A stretch of 64,000 nucleotides of DNA from Gammaproteobacteria bacterium (GCA_030147635.1 JASBUZ010000015.1:1-64000); one strand, 5' to 3'. Positions 25,800 through 35,740 are shown, counted from the first letter of the stretch. Numbers and translations: made by a program. The notes: a model not told the origin generated them from the sequence alone.

Positions 25800-27647
25800 A
25801 TGCGTCGAACTCAATCTGTGATGTCAAATCCATCCCACGCCAAGGTGCATCACCTTCGCCTCAATTTATTAGTCGTTTTTTTAATTATTTGCTCACTTTT
25901 CTTAGTGCTAAGATTGGCCTACCTACAGTTTGCACAATACAAAAAATTTGCCACCCTTTCACTACAAAACCAAATGAGCATTACACCCATTGCACCAACC
26001 CGCGGCATTATTGTAGACAGAAACAATGTGGTGCTTGCTGAAAATATCCCAGTGTATGCGCTAGAAATCATTCCCAAGCGCGTCAAAAATTTGCCTGATA
26101 CATTAAGTAGGCTGCAAGAGCTGCTGCCTTCGATTAGTGATGACGACATTGAACATTTTAATCGAATTCGAAAACAAACCCGCGCCTATCTGCCGGTCCC
26201 CTTAAAACTTCAGCTTAACCAAGAAGAAATTGCCATTTTTGCAACACACCAATACGCCTTTCCTGGCGTAAACCTCAAAGCAGAACTCATGCGGTTTTAT
26301 CCTTTAGGTGAAATCACAGCTCATGTGCTTGGTTATGTGGGACGACTGAGTATTGAAGACTTAAATCATGTAGATAGCACCAACTACCGTGCTACCAACT
26401 TCATCGGAAAAACAGGTATTGAGCGCTTCTACGAGGACAAACTACACGGACAAGTGGGCTACCAGCAGGCGGAGACCGATGTCAGCGGACGTACCATTCA
26501 AACCTTAAGTCGACAAGCACCAATTTCAGGGGATAAAATCACACTGACACTCGACTCCCGCCTACAAACACGTATTCATCACGCGCTCCATGGCAAAGAA
26601 GGTGCAGTTGCAGTCCTTGATGTCACAAATGGGGACGTGCTCGCACTGGTCAGCACACCCAGCTATAACCCCAACCAATTCGTACATGGCATGACTCACA
26701 AAGAATACGACACATTGGTGAATGCCCCTAAGAAGCCCTTATTCCACCGAGCAATTCGAGGCTTATACCCACCGGCCTCAACCATTAAACCCTTTGTCGC
26801 CCTGGCGGGTGTTGAAAAAGGCATCGTTGATGAACATACCACGGTTTACGATCCAGGCTGGTATCGCCTGCCAGGTGTTTCTCATTTGTACCGTGACTGG
26901 AAGCGAGGAGGACATGGGGTAGTAAACCTCAAGCGCGCACTCACGGTATCTTGCGATACGTACTTTTATCAACTTGGTAATAAACTTGGTATTCATGCCC
27001 TCGAAAACATATTAACGCGCTTTGGTTTTGGTCAGTTTAGTCACATTGATTTAAAAGAAGAAGCCCAAGGCATTGTGCCAAGTCCACACTGGAAAAAGCA
27101 AACCAAAGGACATGCTTGGTACACTGGGGATACATTGATTACTGCCATTGGCCAAGGATTTATGCTCGCTTCTCCTTTGCAACTGGCGAATGCCACCGCT
27201 TCTTTGAGTCAGCACGGCCGTCGCTTTAGACCACATTTACTGAAAAGTTACGCATCTGACGATGGCGCTTTACACGAGCTCACGCCGCTCGAGGAATACC
27301 CCATTCGCCTACAAAACAACACATGGAACCTCATTACGGAAGGCATGCGTTCTGTAATTACCAAACGAGAAGGCACAGGGCACCGCTTTGGTCGCGATGC
27401 GGCCTACAGTGTGGCGGCAAAAACCGGTACAGCTCAAGTATTTAGCTTAAGCCAAGATGAGAAAAAGCGAAATCAACTCATACCCGATGCGCTACGCGAT
27501 CACTCACTCTTTATCGCTTTTGCACCGGTCGAAAAACCAGAAATTGCCATTGCTGTGTTAATCGAACACAACCCAACTGCATCCCAGATTGCACGCCAAG
27601 TTATGGATGCTTATTTTGCATTAAAAAATCCAAAGGCTGATTCATGA
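25800..27647 (+). CDS. mrdA: Penicillin-binding protein 2 (PBP2)
   Basis: Elongasome transpeptidase that crosslinks peptidoglycan during rod growth. A membrane anchor lies at about residues 25-45 (LLVVFLIICSLFLVLRLAY), followed by the pedestal domain and the transpeptidase domain. Motifs are STIK (in PPASTIKPF), the SCD-type second motif (VSCDTYFYQLG) and KTG (AAKTGTAQVF). The ATG at 25800 follows an AAGAAGAAG site; a GTG directly before it could also be used. The stop overlaps the mrdB start (ATGA). Confidence 0.96.
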   Translation: MRRTQSVMSNPSHAKVHHLRLNLLVVFLIICSLFLVLRLAYLQFAQYKKFATLSLQNQMSITPIAPTRGIIVDRNNVVLAENIPVYALEIIPKRVKNLPDTLSRLQELLPSISDDDIEHFNRIRKQTRAYLPVPLKLQLNQEEIAIFATHQYAFPGVNLKAELMRFYPLGEITAHVLGYVGRLSIEDLNHVDSTNYRATNFIGKTGIERFYEDKLHGQVGYQQAETDVSGRTIQTLSRQAPISGDKITLTLDSRLQTRIHHALHGKEGAVAVLDVTNGDVLALVSTPSYNPNQFVHGMTHKEYDTLVNAPKKPLFHRAIRGLYPPASTIKPFVALAGVEKGIVDEHTTVYDPGWYRLPGVSHLYRDWKRGGHGVVNLKRALTVSCDTYFYQLGNKLGIHALENILTRFGFGQFSHIDLKEEAQGIVPSPHWKKQTKGHAWYTGDTLITAIGQGFMLASPLQLANATASLSQHGRRFRPHLLKSYASDDGALHELTPLEEYPIRLQNNTWNLITEGMRSVITKREGTGHRFGRDAAYSVAAKTGTAQVFSLSQDEKKRNQLIPDALRDHSLFIAFAPVEKPEIAIAVLIEHNPTASQIARQVMDAYFALKNPKADS

Positions 27648-28759
27648 CTCCAAGCTCTACCCAACCCATGTACCGGCCAACACGCCGGGCACTTCACTTA
27701 GACTGGCCGTTGTTTGGCTTACTGGTACTGCTGATTACTGCAGGTCTGTTTATTTTGTACAGCGCATCTAACGAAAATATGGGTATGATTGCCCGCCAAG
27801 GTGCGCGCCTTGGGCTCGCTTTCTCAGTCATGTTAGTTTTATCCTTTGTGCCTCCTCATGCCTATAGACGCTGGTCTCCTGGCATTTATCTCTCTGGCAT
27901 TTTACTACTCCTGTTAGTGATGGCTATTGGAAAAATTGGTAAAGGAGCCCAGCGCTGGCTTGATTTAGGTTTTTTCCGCTTTCAGCCGTCAGAAATCATG
28001 AAGCTTGCCGTACCCATGATGACCGCTTGGTATCTCGATAAAAAAACGCTCCCGCTCGATTTACAGTCATTATGTGTTGCCGCAGTCATTATTTTTGTCC
28101 CCACCTTACTGATTGCAGAGCAACCCGACTTGGGCACCGCAATTATGGTCGCTTCCGGTGGCGTTTTTGTAGTATTTCTGGCTGGAATTCGTCTCAAAAC
28201 CATTGGTATTTTAGCGGGTTCAATGGCAGCACTTGCCCCAGCGCTTTGGTATGTGATGCACGATTATCAAAAAAAGCGCGTGATGACCTTACTCAATCCA
28301 GAAAGCGATCCACTCGGCAGTGGCTATCATATCATCCAATCAAAAATTGCCATTGGCTCGGGCGGTGCTTTGGGTAAAGGTTGGCTTGCAGGCAGCCAGT
28401 CTCATCTCAACTTTTTACCGGAGCATGCAACCGACTTTATCTTTTCAGTTGGTAGTGAGGAGTTTGGCTTTGTCGGAGGCACGGGGCTCATTGTGCTCTT
28501 TTTCTTAATTTCACTGCGCTGCATTTTTATCTCAAAACACGCACAAACCAATTATACCCGCTTACTTGCCATTGGACTTAGCATGAGCTTTTTCCTCTCA
28601 GTTTTCGTCAACATAGGTATGGTTATGGGCATATTGCCAGTAGTCGGGGTCCCCTTGCCACTGGTAAGCTACGGCGGGACCGCCATGGTGACTTTTATGG
28701 CAGGGTTTGGCATTTTAATGTCGATTAGTTCACATCGAATTTTATTCAACACCCTCTAG
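27644..28759 (+). CDS. mrdB: Rod-shape SEDS glycosyltransferase RodA
   Basis: Peptidoglycan polymerase of the SEDS family that works with PBP2. The 371-residue protein has about ten membrane helices. SEDS landmarks seen are [50 protein letters not shown] (catalytic Asp region) and LPLVSYGGT. Its start overlaps the end of mrdA and its last 18 bases overlap rnhB on the other strand. Confidence 0.96.
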   Translation: MTPSSTQPMYRPTRRALHLDWPLFGLLVLLITAGLFILYSASNENMGMIARQGARLGLAFSVMLVLSFVPPHAYRRWSPGIYLSGILLLLLVMAIGKIGKGAQRWLDLGFFRFQPSEIMKLAVPMMTAWYLDKKTLPLDLQSLCVAAVIIFVPTLLIAEQPDLGTAIMVASGGVFVVFLAGIRLKTIGILAGSMAALAPALWYVMHDYQKKRVMTLLNPESDPLGSGYHIIQSKIAIGSGGALGKGWLAGSQSHLNFLPEHATDFIFSVGSEEFGFVGGTGLIVLFFLISLRCIFISKHAQTNYTRLLAIGLSMSFFLSVFVNIGMVMGILPVVGVPLPLVSYGGTAMVTFMAGFGILMSISSHRILFNTL

Positions 28760-29305
28760 TACGGCACGCACAGGACCAAAGCTTCGGCGGTGAATCTCAC
28801 AAGGGCCTAAACGCTTTAGAGCGTCCCGGTGCTTTACCGTTGGATAGCCTTTATGCTTGGCAAAGTCATATCCTGGGTAGCATGCATCAAGCGCTATCAT
28901 TTCTGCATCTCGCTTCACTTTCGCCAAGATAGAAGCGGCGCTAATTTCCTGCACACATGCATCTCCGCCAACCATCGCCTCACACGGCATAGTCACTTGT
29001 GGACAATACAATCCATCCACTAACACTTTGTCAGGTGTTATCTTTAAGCCTTCTATCGCACGCTGCATAGCAAGTAAACTCGCCTGATGAATATTAATTT
29101 TATCAATCTCTGTAACCTCCACTCGACCATACGCATAACTTTTTGCTTGCTCAGTAATAACTTTGACAAGCAACTCACGCTTTTTGTGACTCAGCTTTTT
29201 AGAATCAGCAAGACCTGGTATGGGTGCATCCAAGATAACTGCAGCAGCAATTACAGCACCTGCCAAAGGCCCACGCCCAACCTCATCTACACCTGCCACA
29301 ATCAT
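28742..29305 (-). CDS. rnhB: Ribonuclease HII
   Basis: Removes RNA from RNA-DNA hybrids and single ribonucleotides from DNA. The 187-residue protein has the [14 protein letters not shown] motif carrying the DE pair, the later Asp in VDGLYCP, and the Asp in [10 protein letters not shown] that completes the acidic site. It is convergent with mrdB. Confidence 0.96.
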   Translation of the reverse strand: MIVAGVDEVGRGPLAGAVIAAAVILDAPIPGLADSKKLSHKKRELLVKVITEQAKSYAYGRVEVTEIDKINIHQASLLAMQRAIEGLKITPDKVLVDGLYCPQVTMPCEAMVGGDACVQEISAASILAKVKRDAEMIALDACYPGYDFAKHKGYPTVKHRDALKRLGPCEIHRRSFGPVRAVLEGVE

Positions 29306-29429
29306 GATTATCTCTCCATCAATTATTTAAAAACATAGGCAATTTGTTTTCTTCTCGTTAAAGCGCTAAAGTAAACATATGTCCGAATGCATTTTCGGGC
29401 CAAGTTTAAAACATCATAGGGAGCATGTC

Positions 29430-29705
29430 ATGACCAACTGTCGGTTAAGTCCTTTCGCTTTCGGTATGTCTTTAGGAGTCATTTGGGGGGTTTCAGTCTT
29501 TATCATGGGACTGCTTGCCCAGTACTATTCTTACGGTACCGAGTTTGTAGGCGCCATGGGCGTTCTCTACATCGGATATGAGCCGTCCATCATGGGTAGC
29601 TTAATTGGTGGCCTGTTTGGGTTTATTGATGCCCTCGTCGGTGGTGCATTAATTGCCTGGCTCTATAATGTATTTGCCGGCTGTTGTCGCAAACACTGTG
29701 ACTAG
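29430..29705 (+). CDS. Small membrane protein, holin-like family
   Basis: A 91-residue protein with two or three hydrophobic helices (FAFGMSLGVIWGVSVFIMGLL, then SIMGSLIGGLFGFIDALVGG) and a Cys-rich end (GCCRKHCD). Similar proteins are often labelled bacteriophage holin in gammaproteobacteria, but there is no phage context here and the label is weak. The ATG at 29430 with AGGGAG upstream is preferred over one at 29379. Its TAG stop overlaps the TA border of a MITE-like element. Confidence 0.7.
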   Translation: MTNCRLSPFAFGMSLGVIWGVSVFIMGLLAQYYSYGTEFVGAMGVLYIGYEPSIMGSLIGGLFGFIDALVGGALIAWLYNVFAGCCRKHCD

Positions 29706-29840
29706 GCTGTGTTGAAATTTGCCCGAAACCTACCGTCATCTCTACGTTCCGCGACTTGTTCGCGGAATCCATGGACCACCCGGACAAGCCGGGTGGCGTA
29801 GGTTTTGGTTGGTGGTGTGATGAATTGTCAACACACCCTA
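29703..29840. mobile_element. MITE-like element, copy 2
   Basis: About 138 bases bounded by TA, with terminal repeats GGCTGTGTTGA on the left and TCAACACACCC on the right. Hairpin 1 (TTCCGCGA, loop CTTGT, TCGCGGAA) is identical to copy 1. Hairpin 2 is CCACCCGG/CCGGGTGG with the same ACAAG loop; several paired positions differ from copy 1 on both arms, so pairing is kept. It sits between two convergent genes, right at the stop of one and 9 bases from the stop of mdfA. Confidence 0.75.
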
Positions 29841-29849
29841 GCAAAAAAC

Positions 29850-31109
29850 TTAAACTGGGCGGTTTTCTTTCTCTTTTCGAACCATAAGAAAAACACCGCC
29901 CATCATCATCATGTAAACCACACCGACCCCTGCACAATAGGCTGCAAACACTAAGTTATTATGAGAAGCATATAAGTGATTCACAATTTCAATTCCTATG
30001 GCTTGTGAGCTCATCAATACAAGCCCCATCAAAGCTGAGGCAGTGCCTTTGGTAACTTCAGTCGAATACAAAATAAACCGAGCAAGTGGCGAGCCAGTGA
30101 GCCCAATACCAAAAAAGTAAATCACAAGCCCCGGCATCAACCAGACAAAGTTTTTACCAAACACCAGTGCCAGAGCAAGCATCACAAACAATCCAGATGC
30201 CACCGTGCTAGAACCTATCATCATCAATTGCTTCAGTGAGAAGTGGTGAGTCAAACGATGTAAAGTGACATTCCCTAAAATAGCGGCAAGAAACACGGGC
30301 ACTTGCCATAGCCCGTATGTCACTAACGAATCCCCTGAAGCGGAAACAATAATCACAGGAGCTAAACCAATCCATGCCACACAAGGCAACCCTAAAAGCC
30401 CTGAGCCCACAGAAGCCATCATAAATTTAGAGTTTTTAAACAGTTGAACGTAGCGCTTGCCCACCTCTTTGAACGATAACTCTGCTCGCGGAATCACTTC
30501 GCCATCGCGCTTGGTTTGCCCAACTGATTCAGGCATAAAGCGCCAAAGCCCCCATAAGGTTACCAAGGCAAGTGCTGATATCAGCACGAATATGAGCCGC
30601 CAGTCCCAGTGCATCACAAACAAAGCCCCCAAAAGCGGTCCAATAAGGGGCGCTAAAATAGAAACATTCGCCATAATGGCCATGAGACGTACCACTTCCA
30701 TCTCTTCAAAAATTTCTTGAAGCGTTGCATAACCGACCACCGTAATAAAGCAAAGCCCCATGCCCTCGAAAAAACGCCAAGTTAAAAATTGGTTAATTGA
30801 GCCTGAACATGCAATCAGTACAGTAAAAATAAGAAATATCCATCCGCCTGCAATCATAACAGGCCTGCGCCCGTAATGATCGGATAGAGGTCCTAAAATA
30901 ATTTGTAGGGTTGAGCCACCCAAAATATAAAGCATTAAAGAGCGTGCAACCGCAGACTCTGACGCATTGAAAGATTTCACCACCTGGAGCATGCCAGGCA
31001 TAATCATATCGTTTGAGATGTAAGTTAAAAACTCGTAGAATACCAAAAATACGGCGAAAATTAACGCATGCCTACGCGTAATGGCAATCAGTGGTTGGGG
31101 CTTTTGCAT
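29850..31109 (-). CDS. mdfA: MdfA-type multidrug efflux transporter (MFS)
   Basis: Proton-driven drug exporter with 12 membrane helices. The first helix carries YEFLTYISNDMIMPGML, which matches MdfA including the membrane-embedded Glu and Asp used for drug and proton binding. The MFS loop motif GPLSDHYGRRPVM follows helix 2, and motif C-like glycines lie in helix 5. The ATG at 31109 is taken as the start; an upstream TTG would add four residues. No clear ribosome-binding site is visible at either. Confidence 0.85.
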   Translation of the reverse strand: MQKPQPLIAITRRHALIFAVFLVFYEFLTYISNDMIMPGMLQVVKSFNASESAVARSLMLYILGGSTLQIILGPLSDHYGRRPVMIAGGWIFLIFTVLIACSGSINQFLTWRFFEGMGLCFITVVGYATLQEIFEEMEVVRLMAIMANVSILAPLIGPLLGALFVMHWDWRLIFVLISALALVTLWGLWRFMPESVGQTKRDGEVIPRAELSFKEVGKRYVQLFKNSKFMMASVGSGLLGLPCVAWIGLAPVIIVSASGDSLVTYGLWQVPVFLAAILGNVTLHRLTHHFSLKQLMMIGSSTVASGLFVMLALALVFGKNFVWLMPGLVIYFFGIGLTGSPLARFILYSTEVTKGTASALMGLVLMSSQAIGIEIVNHLYASHNNLVFAAYCAGVGVVYMMMMGGVFLMVRKEKENRPV

Positions 31110-31188
31110 AATAATCAACAAACTTGCAAATCAATGTGGCTGGTGAGTATACTCCCCCCACGACTTGTAATACAACCTCTATTGCTCA

Positions 31189-32184
31189 GTGAAAGTCTTA
31201 GCCGATGCCTCCTTACCAAAACTGGATGTCTTTTTTCAGTCCCCTTTTACACTCACAACCTATGACAGCGAGGCGAGCTTACAAGCAGCACTGCCACAAC
31301 ATGATGTACTCGTTTGTCGCTCAACACTGAAAGTCACCCCCACACTGCTAAAACATGCAAAGCTTGCTTGTGTTGCAACCGCAAGCAGTGGCACAGACCA
31401 TATTGATGCAGACTACTTACAATCACAAAACATTCGCTTATTTGATGCCAAAGGCAGTAATGCGGAAGCTGTGACTGATTACGTACAAGCGAGCCTTGCT
31501 TATTTGAAACAGCAAGATTTAATACCTGGCTCAAAAGTCGGTGTGATTGGTGCTGGTGAAGTCGGCTCACGCGTCATCACACGATTACAGACACTCGGGT
31601 TTGAAGTCATTGCCTACGACCCTTTAAAATTAGACTTTACCTCTTGCTCATTTGACAAACTCAAAGCCTGTCAGGTGCTTTGTATTCATGCAAATCTACA
31701 CGATACAAAGCCTCACCCAAGCCGAAATCTTATTGATTCTGCGTTTCTTGAAAGTTTGAAGCCTAATACAGTCATCATCAATGCCGCACGCGGTGGCATT
31801 GTAAATGAAGCAGCATTACTGAAGCTGAGCAAAAAAATTATCTACTGTACCGATGTGTATATGAACGAGCCCTATATTCATCCAGGCATTATTGACTACG
31901 CAACGCTTTGCACACCACACATTGCCGGACACAGCATCGAGGCTAAGCAAAATGCGGTGCGAGATTTAAGTGTGCAATTAGCGACGCATTTTAACTATCC
32001 ATTGGCTCACTTTATCCCCTACGCACCCCGGCTTGTCCGGAGTACCAAACCCCCAGTGGACCTTTACAACCCACTGAGTGAAACTCTAAAACTAAAAAAG
32101 GCCACCAATAAACAGGCAGCCTTTTTAAAGTTACGACGACAACATTATCGTCATCATTTTAGTAAGATGATTAACACATCTTAG
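31189..32184 (+). CDS. pdxB: Erythronate-4-phosphate dehydrogenase
   Basis: Second step of the DXP-dependent pyridoxal phosphate pathway. The protein is a D-2-hydroxyacid dehydrogenase with the NAD site VGVIGAGEVGSRV, the catalytic Arg in NAARGGIVNE, and the Glu/His pair in MNEPYIHP and TPHIAGHS. The GTG start at 31189 gives MKVLADASLP, matching the family. At 331 residues it is slightly shorter than the E. coli protein (378), mainly in the C-terminal dimerisation part. Its stop overlaps the broken gene on the other strand by 14 bases. Confidence 0.9.
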   Translation: MKVLADASLPKLDVFFQSPFTLTTYDSEASLQAALPQHDVLVCRSTLKVTPTLLKHAKLACVATASSGTDHIDADYLQSQNIRLFDAKGSNAEAVTDYVQASLAYLKQQDLIPGSKVGVIGAGEVGSRVITRLQTLGFEVIAYDPLKLDFTSCSFDKLKACQVLCIHANLHDTKPHPSRNLIDSAFLESLKPNTVIINAARGGIVNEAALLKLSKKIIYCTDVYMNEPYIHPGIIDYATLCTPHIAGHSIEAKQNAVRDLSVQLATHFNYPLAHFIPYAPRLVRSTKPPVDLYNPLSETLKLKKATNKQAAFLKLRRQHYRHHFSKMINTS

Positions 32185-32379
32185 GTAAATAATCAGACCA
32201 GCTCCAACCCTCTGATACTTTCTCTTCTTCAGCTGGCTTATCAAAAAGTTTTAAACCGGAAAACTTCGCTTTCAGCTCTGTTTCAGGCATCGCCTGAGGC
32301 GCTTTATTCGGATCAGCACTCCAAGGCATTGCTCCTTTACCACAAACAACGTCCAGAACATAAATAGAAGCTGGTCTCT
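32171..32379 (-). pseudogene. C-terminal fragment of a third Cys-tail family member
   Basis: About 60 codons align with the C-terminal ends of the next two genes: APQAMPETELKAKF...GLKLFDKPAEEE...DYLPKMC against EAMPEDEL...LNFFKPVEEEE...ESLPRIC. The upstream part of the gene is missing exactly where a dispersed palindromic repeat (32380-32472) begins, and reading continues into that repeat. An internal ATG at 32329 with GGAG close by could still give a 52-residue peptide. I read it as a gene broken by repeat insertion or deletion. Confidence 0.75.
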
Positions 32380-32472
32380 GTCGTTGCGAACCCGAGCGTA
32401 GCGAGTGGTGCGGCAATCCTGTGACTTTTTAAGGCCACTAGATTGCTTCAGCGCTACGCGCTTCGCAACGAC
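32380..32472. repeat. Dispersed palindromic repeat (GTCGTTGCGAA type)
   Basis: It begins GTCGTTGCGAA and ends with the exact complement TTCGCAACGAC, with imperfect pairing in between (GAGCGTAGCG against CGCTACGCGC, and GGCAATC against GATTGCT). It resembles the widespread GTCATTGCGAGGAGC...GAAGCAATC repeat family of proteobacteria. A shorter relative is at 56166-56228. It marks the break in the fragment gene beside it. Confidence 0.7.
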
Positions 32473-32634
32473 ATTTAAAATTCAAGTTGGTTATGTTTTT
32501 GCTGATGCTTACCCCAAAGGGGGGTAGGGTCCATACATGACAATTCATTAGACAACTTTTAAATAAAATGAACCACAAAATTTCGTGGGGATCTGTCAGC
32601 TCGCAAAGACCTAAGCCCCCACTGGGGCTATTAA

Positions 32635-33396
32635 TTAGCAAAACCTAGGAAACTCTGTAATTAATTCTGCAGACTTAGTACTATTCGGACTCACTTCATC
32701 ATCTTCCAGAGGCTTGAAAAACTTAAGCGGTGGCAGCTTTTCTTGGAGCTTTTCTTTAGAAAATGCTTCCTCTAATTCGTCTAGCACGTCCTTAGGAATG
32801 CTGTTATCAGCGTAGTCTCTTAACTCATAAACCAAAGCGCCTGTTAAAACACCCGCCACAATCGCGCCAACAATGCTTGCATATAATGCACAAACTAAGG
32901 TCGCAACAAAACCAATCGCACACCCCACCATCAAGCTATTGTAATAAACCGTATCTCGCTGCTTCTCTAAGAGCGCCAGCCAGTCAGAAAATGCTTTCTC
33001 AAGTTCAGCAAACTCTTTACGTTCACCAAGCTGTGCGTACTCATGAAGTGGATTCTTAAGATAAAATCCCTTGCCATTCAAAAAGGATATCTCTAACGAT
33101 ATCATTTCAAACGTTTTCATAACTTTCGGCAGGTTCTTATCAATATACTTAATCTTCCTCTCATCTTCCTCCAGTGAAGCTAGCTTTTGGTTGGTCGCTT
33201 CTGAGTTCCAAGTCAATTTCTCAAAAAGGCTACGCGCTTGCTCGATAGCTGCTCTCTGCTTTGGAAGCCCAAGTAATCTCTCTCTATTGCTTTCGTAAAT
33301 ACGAGTAACAGTCTGAACATCTTGACTAAAGAAGCTGATTGTCTGTTCAACCAGTGCTCGCTTTTGTTCTAAAACTTGCTCTTTGCTTATTGCCAT
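32635..33396 (-). CDS. Coiled-coil/hydrophobic-hairpin protein with Cys-ending tail (member 2)
   Basis: A 253-residue protein of unknown function. A long helical, charged N-terminal part (residues 1-155) precedes a pair of hydrophobic segments (about 160-205, LMVGCAIGFVATLVCALYA and GAIVAGVLTGALVY), then an acidic tail. The tail carries LKFFKPLEDDE and ends EFPRFC. Its N-terminus (QKRALVEQ..., then ESNRERLLGL) and tail match the gene at 33453-34268, so they are paralogs. No signal peptide. A weak hairpin of six G/C-rich pairs follows the stop (about 32614-32629). Confidence 0.7.
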   Translation of the reverse strand: MAISKEQVLEQKRALVEQTISFFSQDVQTVTRIYESNRERLLGLPKQRAAIEQARSLFEKLTWNSEATNQKLASLEEDERKIKYIDKNLPKVMKTFEMISLEISFLNGKGFYLKNPLHEYAQLGERKEFAELEKAFSDWLALLEKQRDTVYYNSLMVGCAIGFVATLVCALYASIVGAIVAGVLTGALVYELRDYADNSIPKDVLDELEEAFSKEKLQEKLPPLKFFKPLEDDEVSPNSTKSAELITEFPRFC

Positions 33397-33452
33397 GATT
33401 CTATCCTACGGTTAAAAAATTGAGGCATTGTAAAGTTGGTATACCTGAAGAT

Positions 33453-34268
33453 TTAGCAGATTCTGGGCAAACTTTCCCAAAGAGACTTTGCTTCAGTCAG
33501 ATCTTGGTTTTCTTCCTCTTCAACAGGTTTGAAAAAGTTAAGAGAAGGAAGTTTTGAGGTAAGCTCGTCCTCTGGCATTGCTTCAGGTAATGCTTGTAAA
33601 TCAGCTTCGTACACTTTTTCTGCATCCAGAAGCAGTGCTGTTAGGGCAAATGCTCCAGCTAATAAAGTAGCAGCAATAGCACCAATCACATTGACATACA
33701 CCGCAGCGATAACAGCCGTCATAAGAGAGAGCACACTCGCAGCCATAAAGTAATTGAAGTAACTTGCTTCTTGGGTTTGAGCCTTCAAGTCAGCCCAGTC
33801 TTTTTGTAGCTCTTCAAGCTCTTTTAAGACATCTTGATAACCAAAGTTTTTTAGTTTAACAACTAAATCATTGGCATCATCTACTGTTTCAAGCAAAATT
33901 CTGGCACGAGAAGCTAGGGTATCATCCAAATATCCAGCTTTATTTAAGGCAATGAGTTGCTCTTTATCACTTTTCAGATATTCAACCAATGCTGCAACGG
34001 TTGCTTGATTGAACTCTTGCTTATCGGCTGCTTCGTAAGCAATATCTACCAGTCTATCAAGTTCTCCTTCTGTATTGGTTCTTCCGAAAAAATATTCCCA
34101 ATAAGTTCGAGCTTGTTTAAGTCCTTGTGCTTCTTTCGAAAGCTCAGCTATTCTTTGCTTGTTCCCCTCAAAAACTTCTTCAACAGCACGAGCTTGAAGA
34201 TTCAAAATCTCGAGCGAGCGCTCAACTAATTCTCTTTTTTGTCCTACCAACGGTGCTTGAACAGCCAT
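33453..34268 (-). CDS. Coiled-coil/hydrophobic-hairpin protein with Cys-ending tail (member 3)
   Basis: A 271-residue paralog of the preceding entry. The N-terminal helical part has QKRELVERSLEIL and EGNKQRIAEL. A double hydrophobic segment lies at about 180-225 (FMAASVLSLMTAVIAAVYV and GAIAATLLAGAFALTALLL). The tail has LNFFKPVEEEE and ends SLPRIC. The ATG at 34268 is preferred over 34277 because the AGGA site is at a proper distance. A Glu-rich stretch about 20 residues from the end plus a hydrophobic, Cys-ending C-terminus recalls type IV effector signals, but this is inference. Confidence 0.7.
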   Translation of the reverse strand: MAVQAPLVGQKRELVERSLEILNLQARAVEEVFEGNKQRIAELSKEAQGLKQARTYWEYFFGRTNTEGELDRLVDIAYEAADKQEFNQATVAALVEYLKSDKEQLIALNKAGYLDDTLASRARILLETVDDANDLVVKLKNFGYQDVLKELEELQKDWADLKAQTQEASYFNYFMAASVLSLMTAVIAAVYVNVIGAIAATLLAGAFALTALLLDAEKVYEADLQALPEAMPEDELTSKLPSLNFFKPVEEEENQDLTEAKSLWESLPRIC

Positions 34269-34449
34269 TTTCAGCATTCCTATTTTTATGAAATCTAGCG
34301 CACTATAACAACGTCATGATCAAATAGCAAACACCGAGGTGAGGTTTGAGTCGATCTCAATTTGACGAAGCGGCTGCATTTTTATATAGTGCGCGAAGCC
34401 AATCTCCAATCGATAAAAAACCACGCAAGGCCACAGCTTAGGAGCATTT

Positions 34450-35721
34450 ATGACAGAAAAAAAAGCACAACTGATTGTCGAAGGCCATGAGCCAGTTGAA
34501 CTACCCATTTATACCCCAACACTGGGCAATCAGGTGATTGATATCAACCCATTAAGTGCTTCCCTTGGGATGTTTACCTTCGACCCTGGGTTTGTCTCGA
34601 CCGCTTCTTGTGAATCCAAAATTACTTACATTGATGGAGCCAATGGTATTTTGCTGTATCGTGGGTACCCCATCGAAGAACTTGCGCAAAAGAAAGACTT
34701 TCTTGAAGTTTGCCACTTGCTCTTAAATGGCGAACTTCCCTCTAAGGAAGAAGACGTTGCTTTCAAAAAATCGATTAATAACCATACCATGGTACATCAG
34801 CAAATGTACCAATTCTTAAATGGCTTTCGACGAGATGCGCACCCTATGGCGATTATGGTGGGAATCGTTGGCGCTTTATCTGCGTTCTATCACGACTCAA
34901 CCAATCTTGCAGATGCAGCCGATCGCTACACTTCAGCAATTCGCGTGATTGCTAAAATGCCAACCCTTGCGGCAATGAGTTATAAGTACTCAATTGGGCA
35001 ACCTTATATGTATCCGCAAAATCATATGTCTTATGCTGAAAACTTTTTGCATATGATGTTTGGTGTGCCATCTGAAGAAAAAGCGCCAGACCCTATTCTG
35101 GTTGAAGCCATGGATACCATCTTCACACTTCACGCCGACCATGAACAAAATGCATCAACCTCAACCGTTCGTCTTGCAGGCTCAACCGGTGCTAACCCAT
35201 ACGCTTGTATTTCTGCAGGCATCGGTGCGCTCTGGGGACCCGCTCATGGTGGCGCAAATGAAGCATGTTTGAATATGCTTCGCCAAATTGGGGACATCAA
35301 AAATATCAAAGAATACATCAAACGCGCCAAAGATAAAAACGACCCATTCCGCTTAATGGGCTTTGGCCATCGCGTTTACAAAAGCTATGACCCACGTGCC
35401 AAAGTCATGCGTGAAACCTGTCATAAAGTCCTTAAGGCTGTGGGGGCGCAAGACGAACCACTCTTTAAATTGGCGATGGAGCTTGAGCGTATTGCTCTCG
35501 AAGACGAATACTTCATCGAGAAAAAGCTCTATCCAAACGTTGATTTCTACTCAGGCCTCACTCTAAGTGCAATTGGTATTCCAACCAACATGTTTACCGT
35601 GATTTTTGCACTCGCAAGAACAGTTGGCTGGATTTCGCACTGGATGGAAATGGCTGCGTCTAAGTCTCGTATTGGACGCCCTCGCCAACTCTACACCGGT
35701 GAAACAGAACGTCATATTTGA
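34450..35721 (+). CDS. gltA: Citrate synthase (type II)
   Basis: Condenses oxaloacetate and acetyl-CoA at the head of the TCA cycle. The 423-residue protein has the family landmarks [20 protein letters not shown], the His in [26 protein letters not shown] and the catalytic Asp in [10 protein letters not shown]. An AGGAGC ribosome-binding site lies just upstream. It stands alone, followed by pilC after 19 bases. Confidence 0.97.
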   Translation: MTEKKAQLIVEGHEPVELPIYTPTLGNQVIDINPLSASLGMFTFDPGFVSTASCESKITYIDGANGILLYRGYPIEELAQKKDFLEVCHLLLNGELPSKEEDVAFKKSINNHTMVHQQMYQFLNGFRRDAHPMAIMVGIVGALSAFYHDSTNLADAADRYTSAIRVIAKMPTLAAMSYKYSIGQPYMYPQNHMSYAENFLHMMFGVPSEEKAPDPILVEAMDTIFTLHADHEQNASTSTVRLAGSTGANPYACISAGIGALWGPAHGGANEACLNMLRQIGDIKNIKEYIKRAKDKNDPFRLMGFGHRVYKSYDPRAKVMRETCHKVLKAVGAQDEPLFKLAMELERIALEDEYFIEKKLYPNVDFYSGLTLSAIGIPTNMFTVIFALARTVGWISHWMEMAASKSRIGRPRQLYTGETERHI

Positions 35722-35740
35722 CGCATAGCCTATAACTACC

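Noticed and set aside
29623..29937. Minus-strand open frame across the second MITE-like copy
   Set aside because: It is made of repeat sequence plus antisense of the flanking genes; no start signal and no protein-like features.
32095..32135. AAAAAGGC...GCCTTTTT hairpin inside the end of pdxB
   Set aside because: It looks like a terminator, but lies within the coding region before the stop and the pairing may come from Lys/Phe codon choice; too weak to call.
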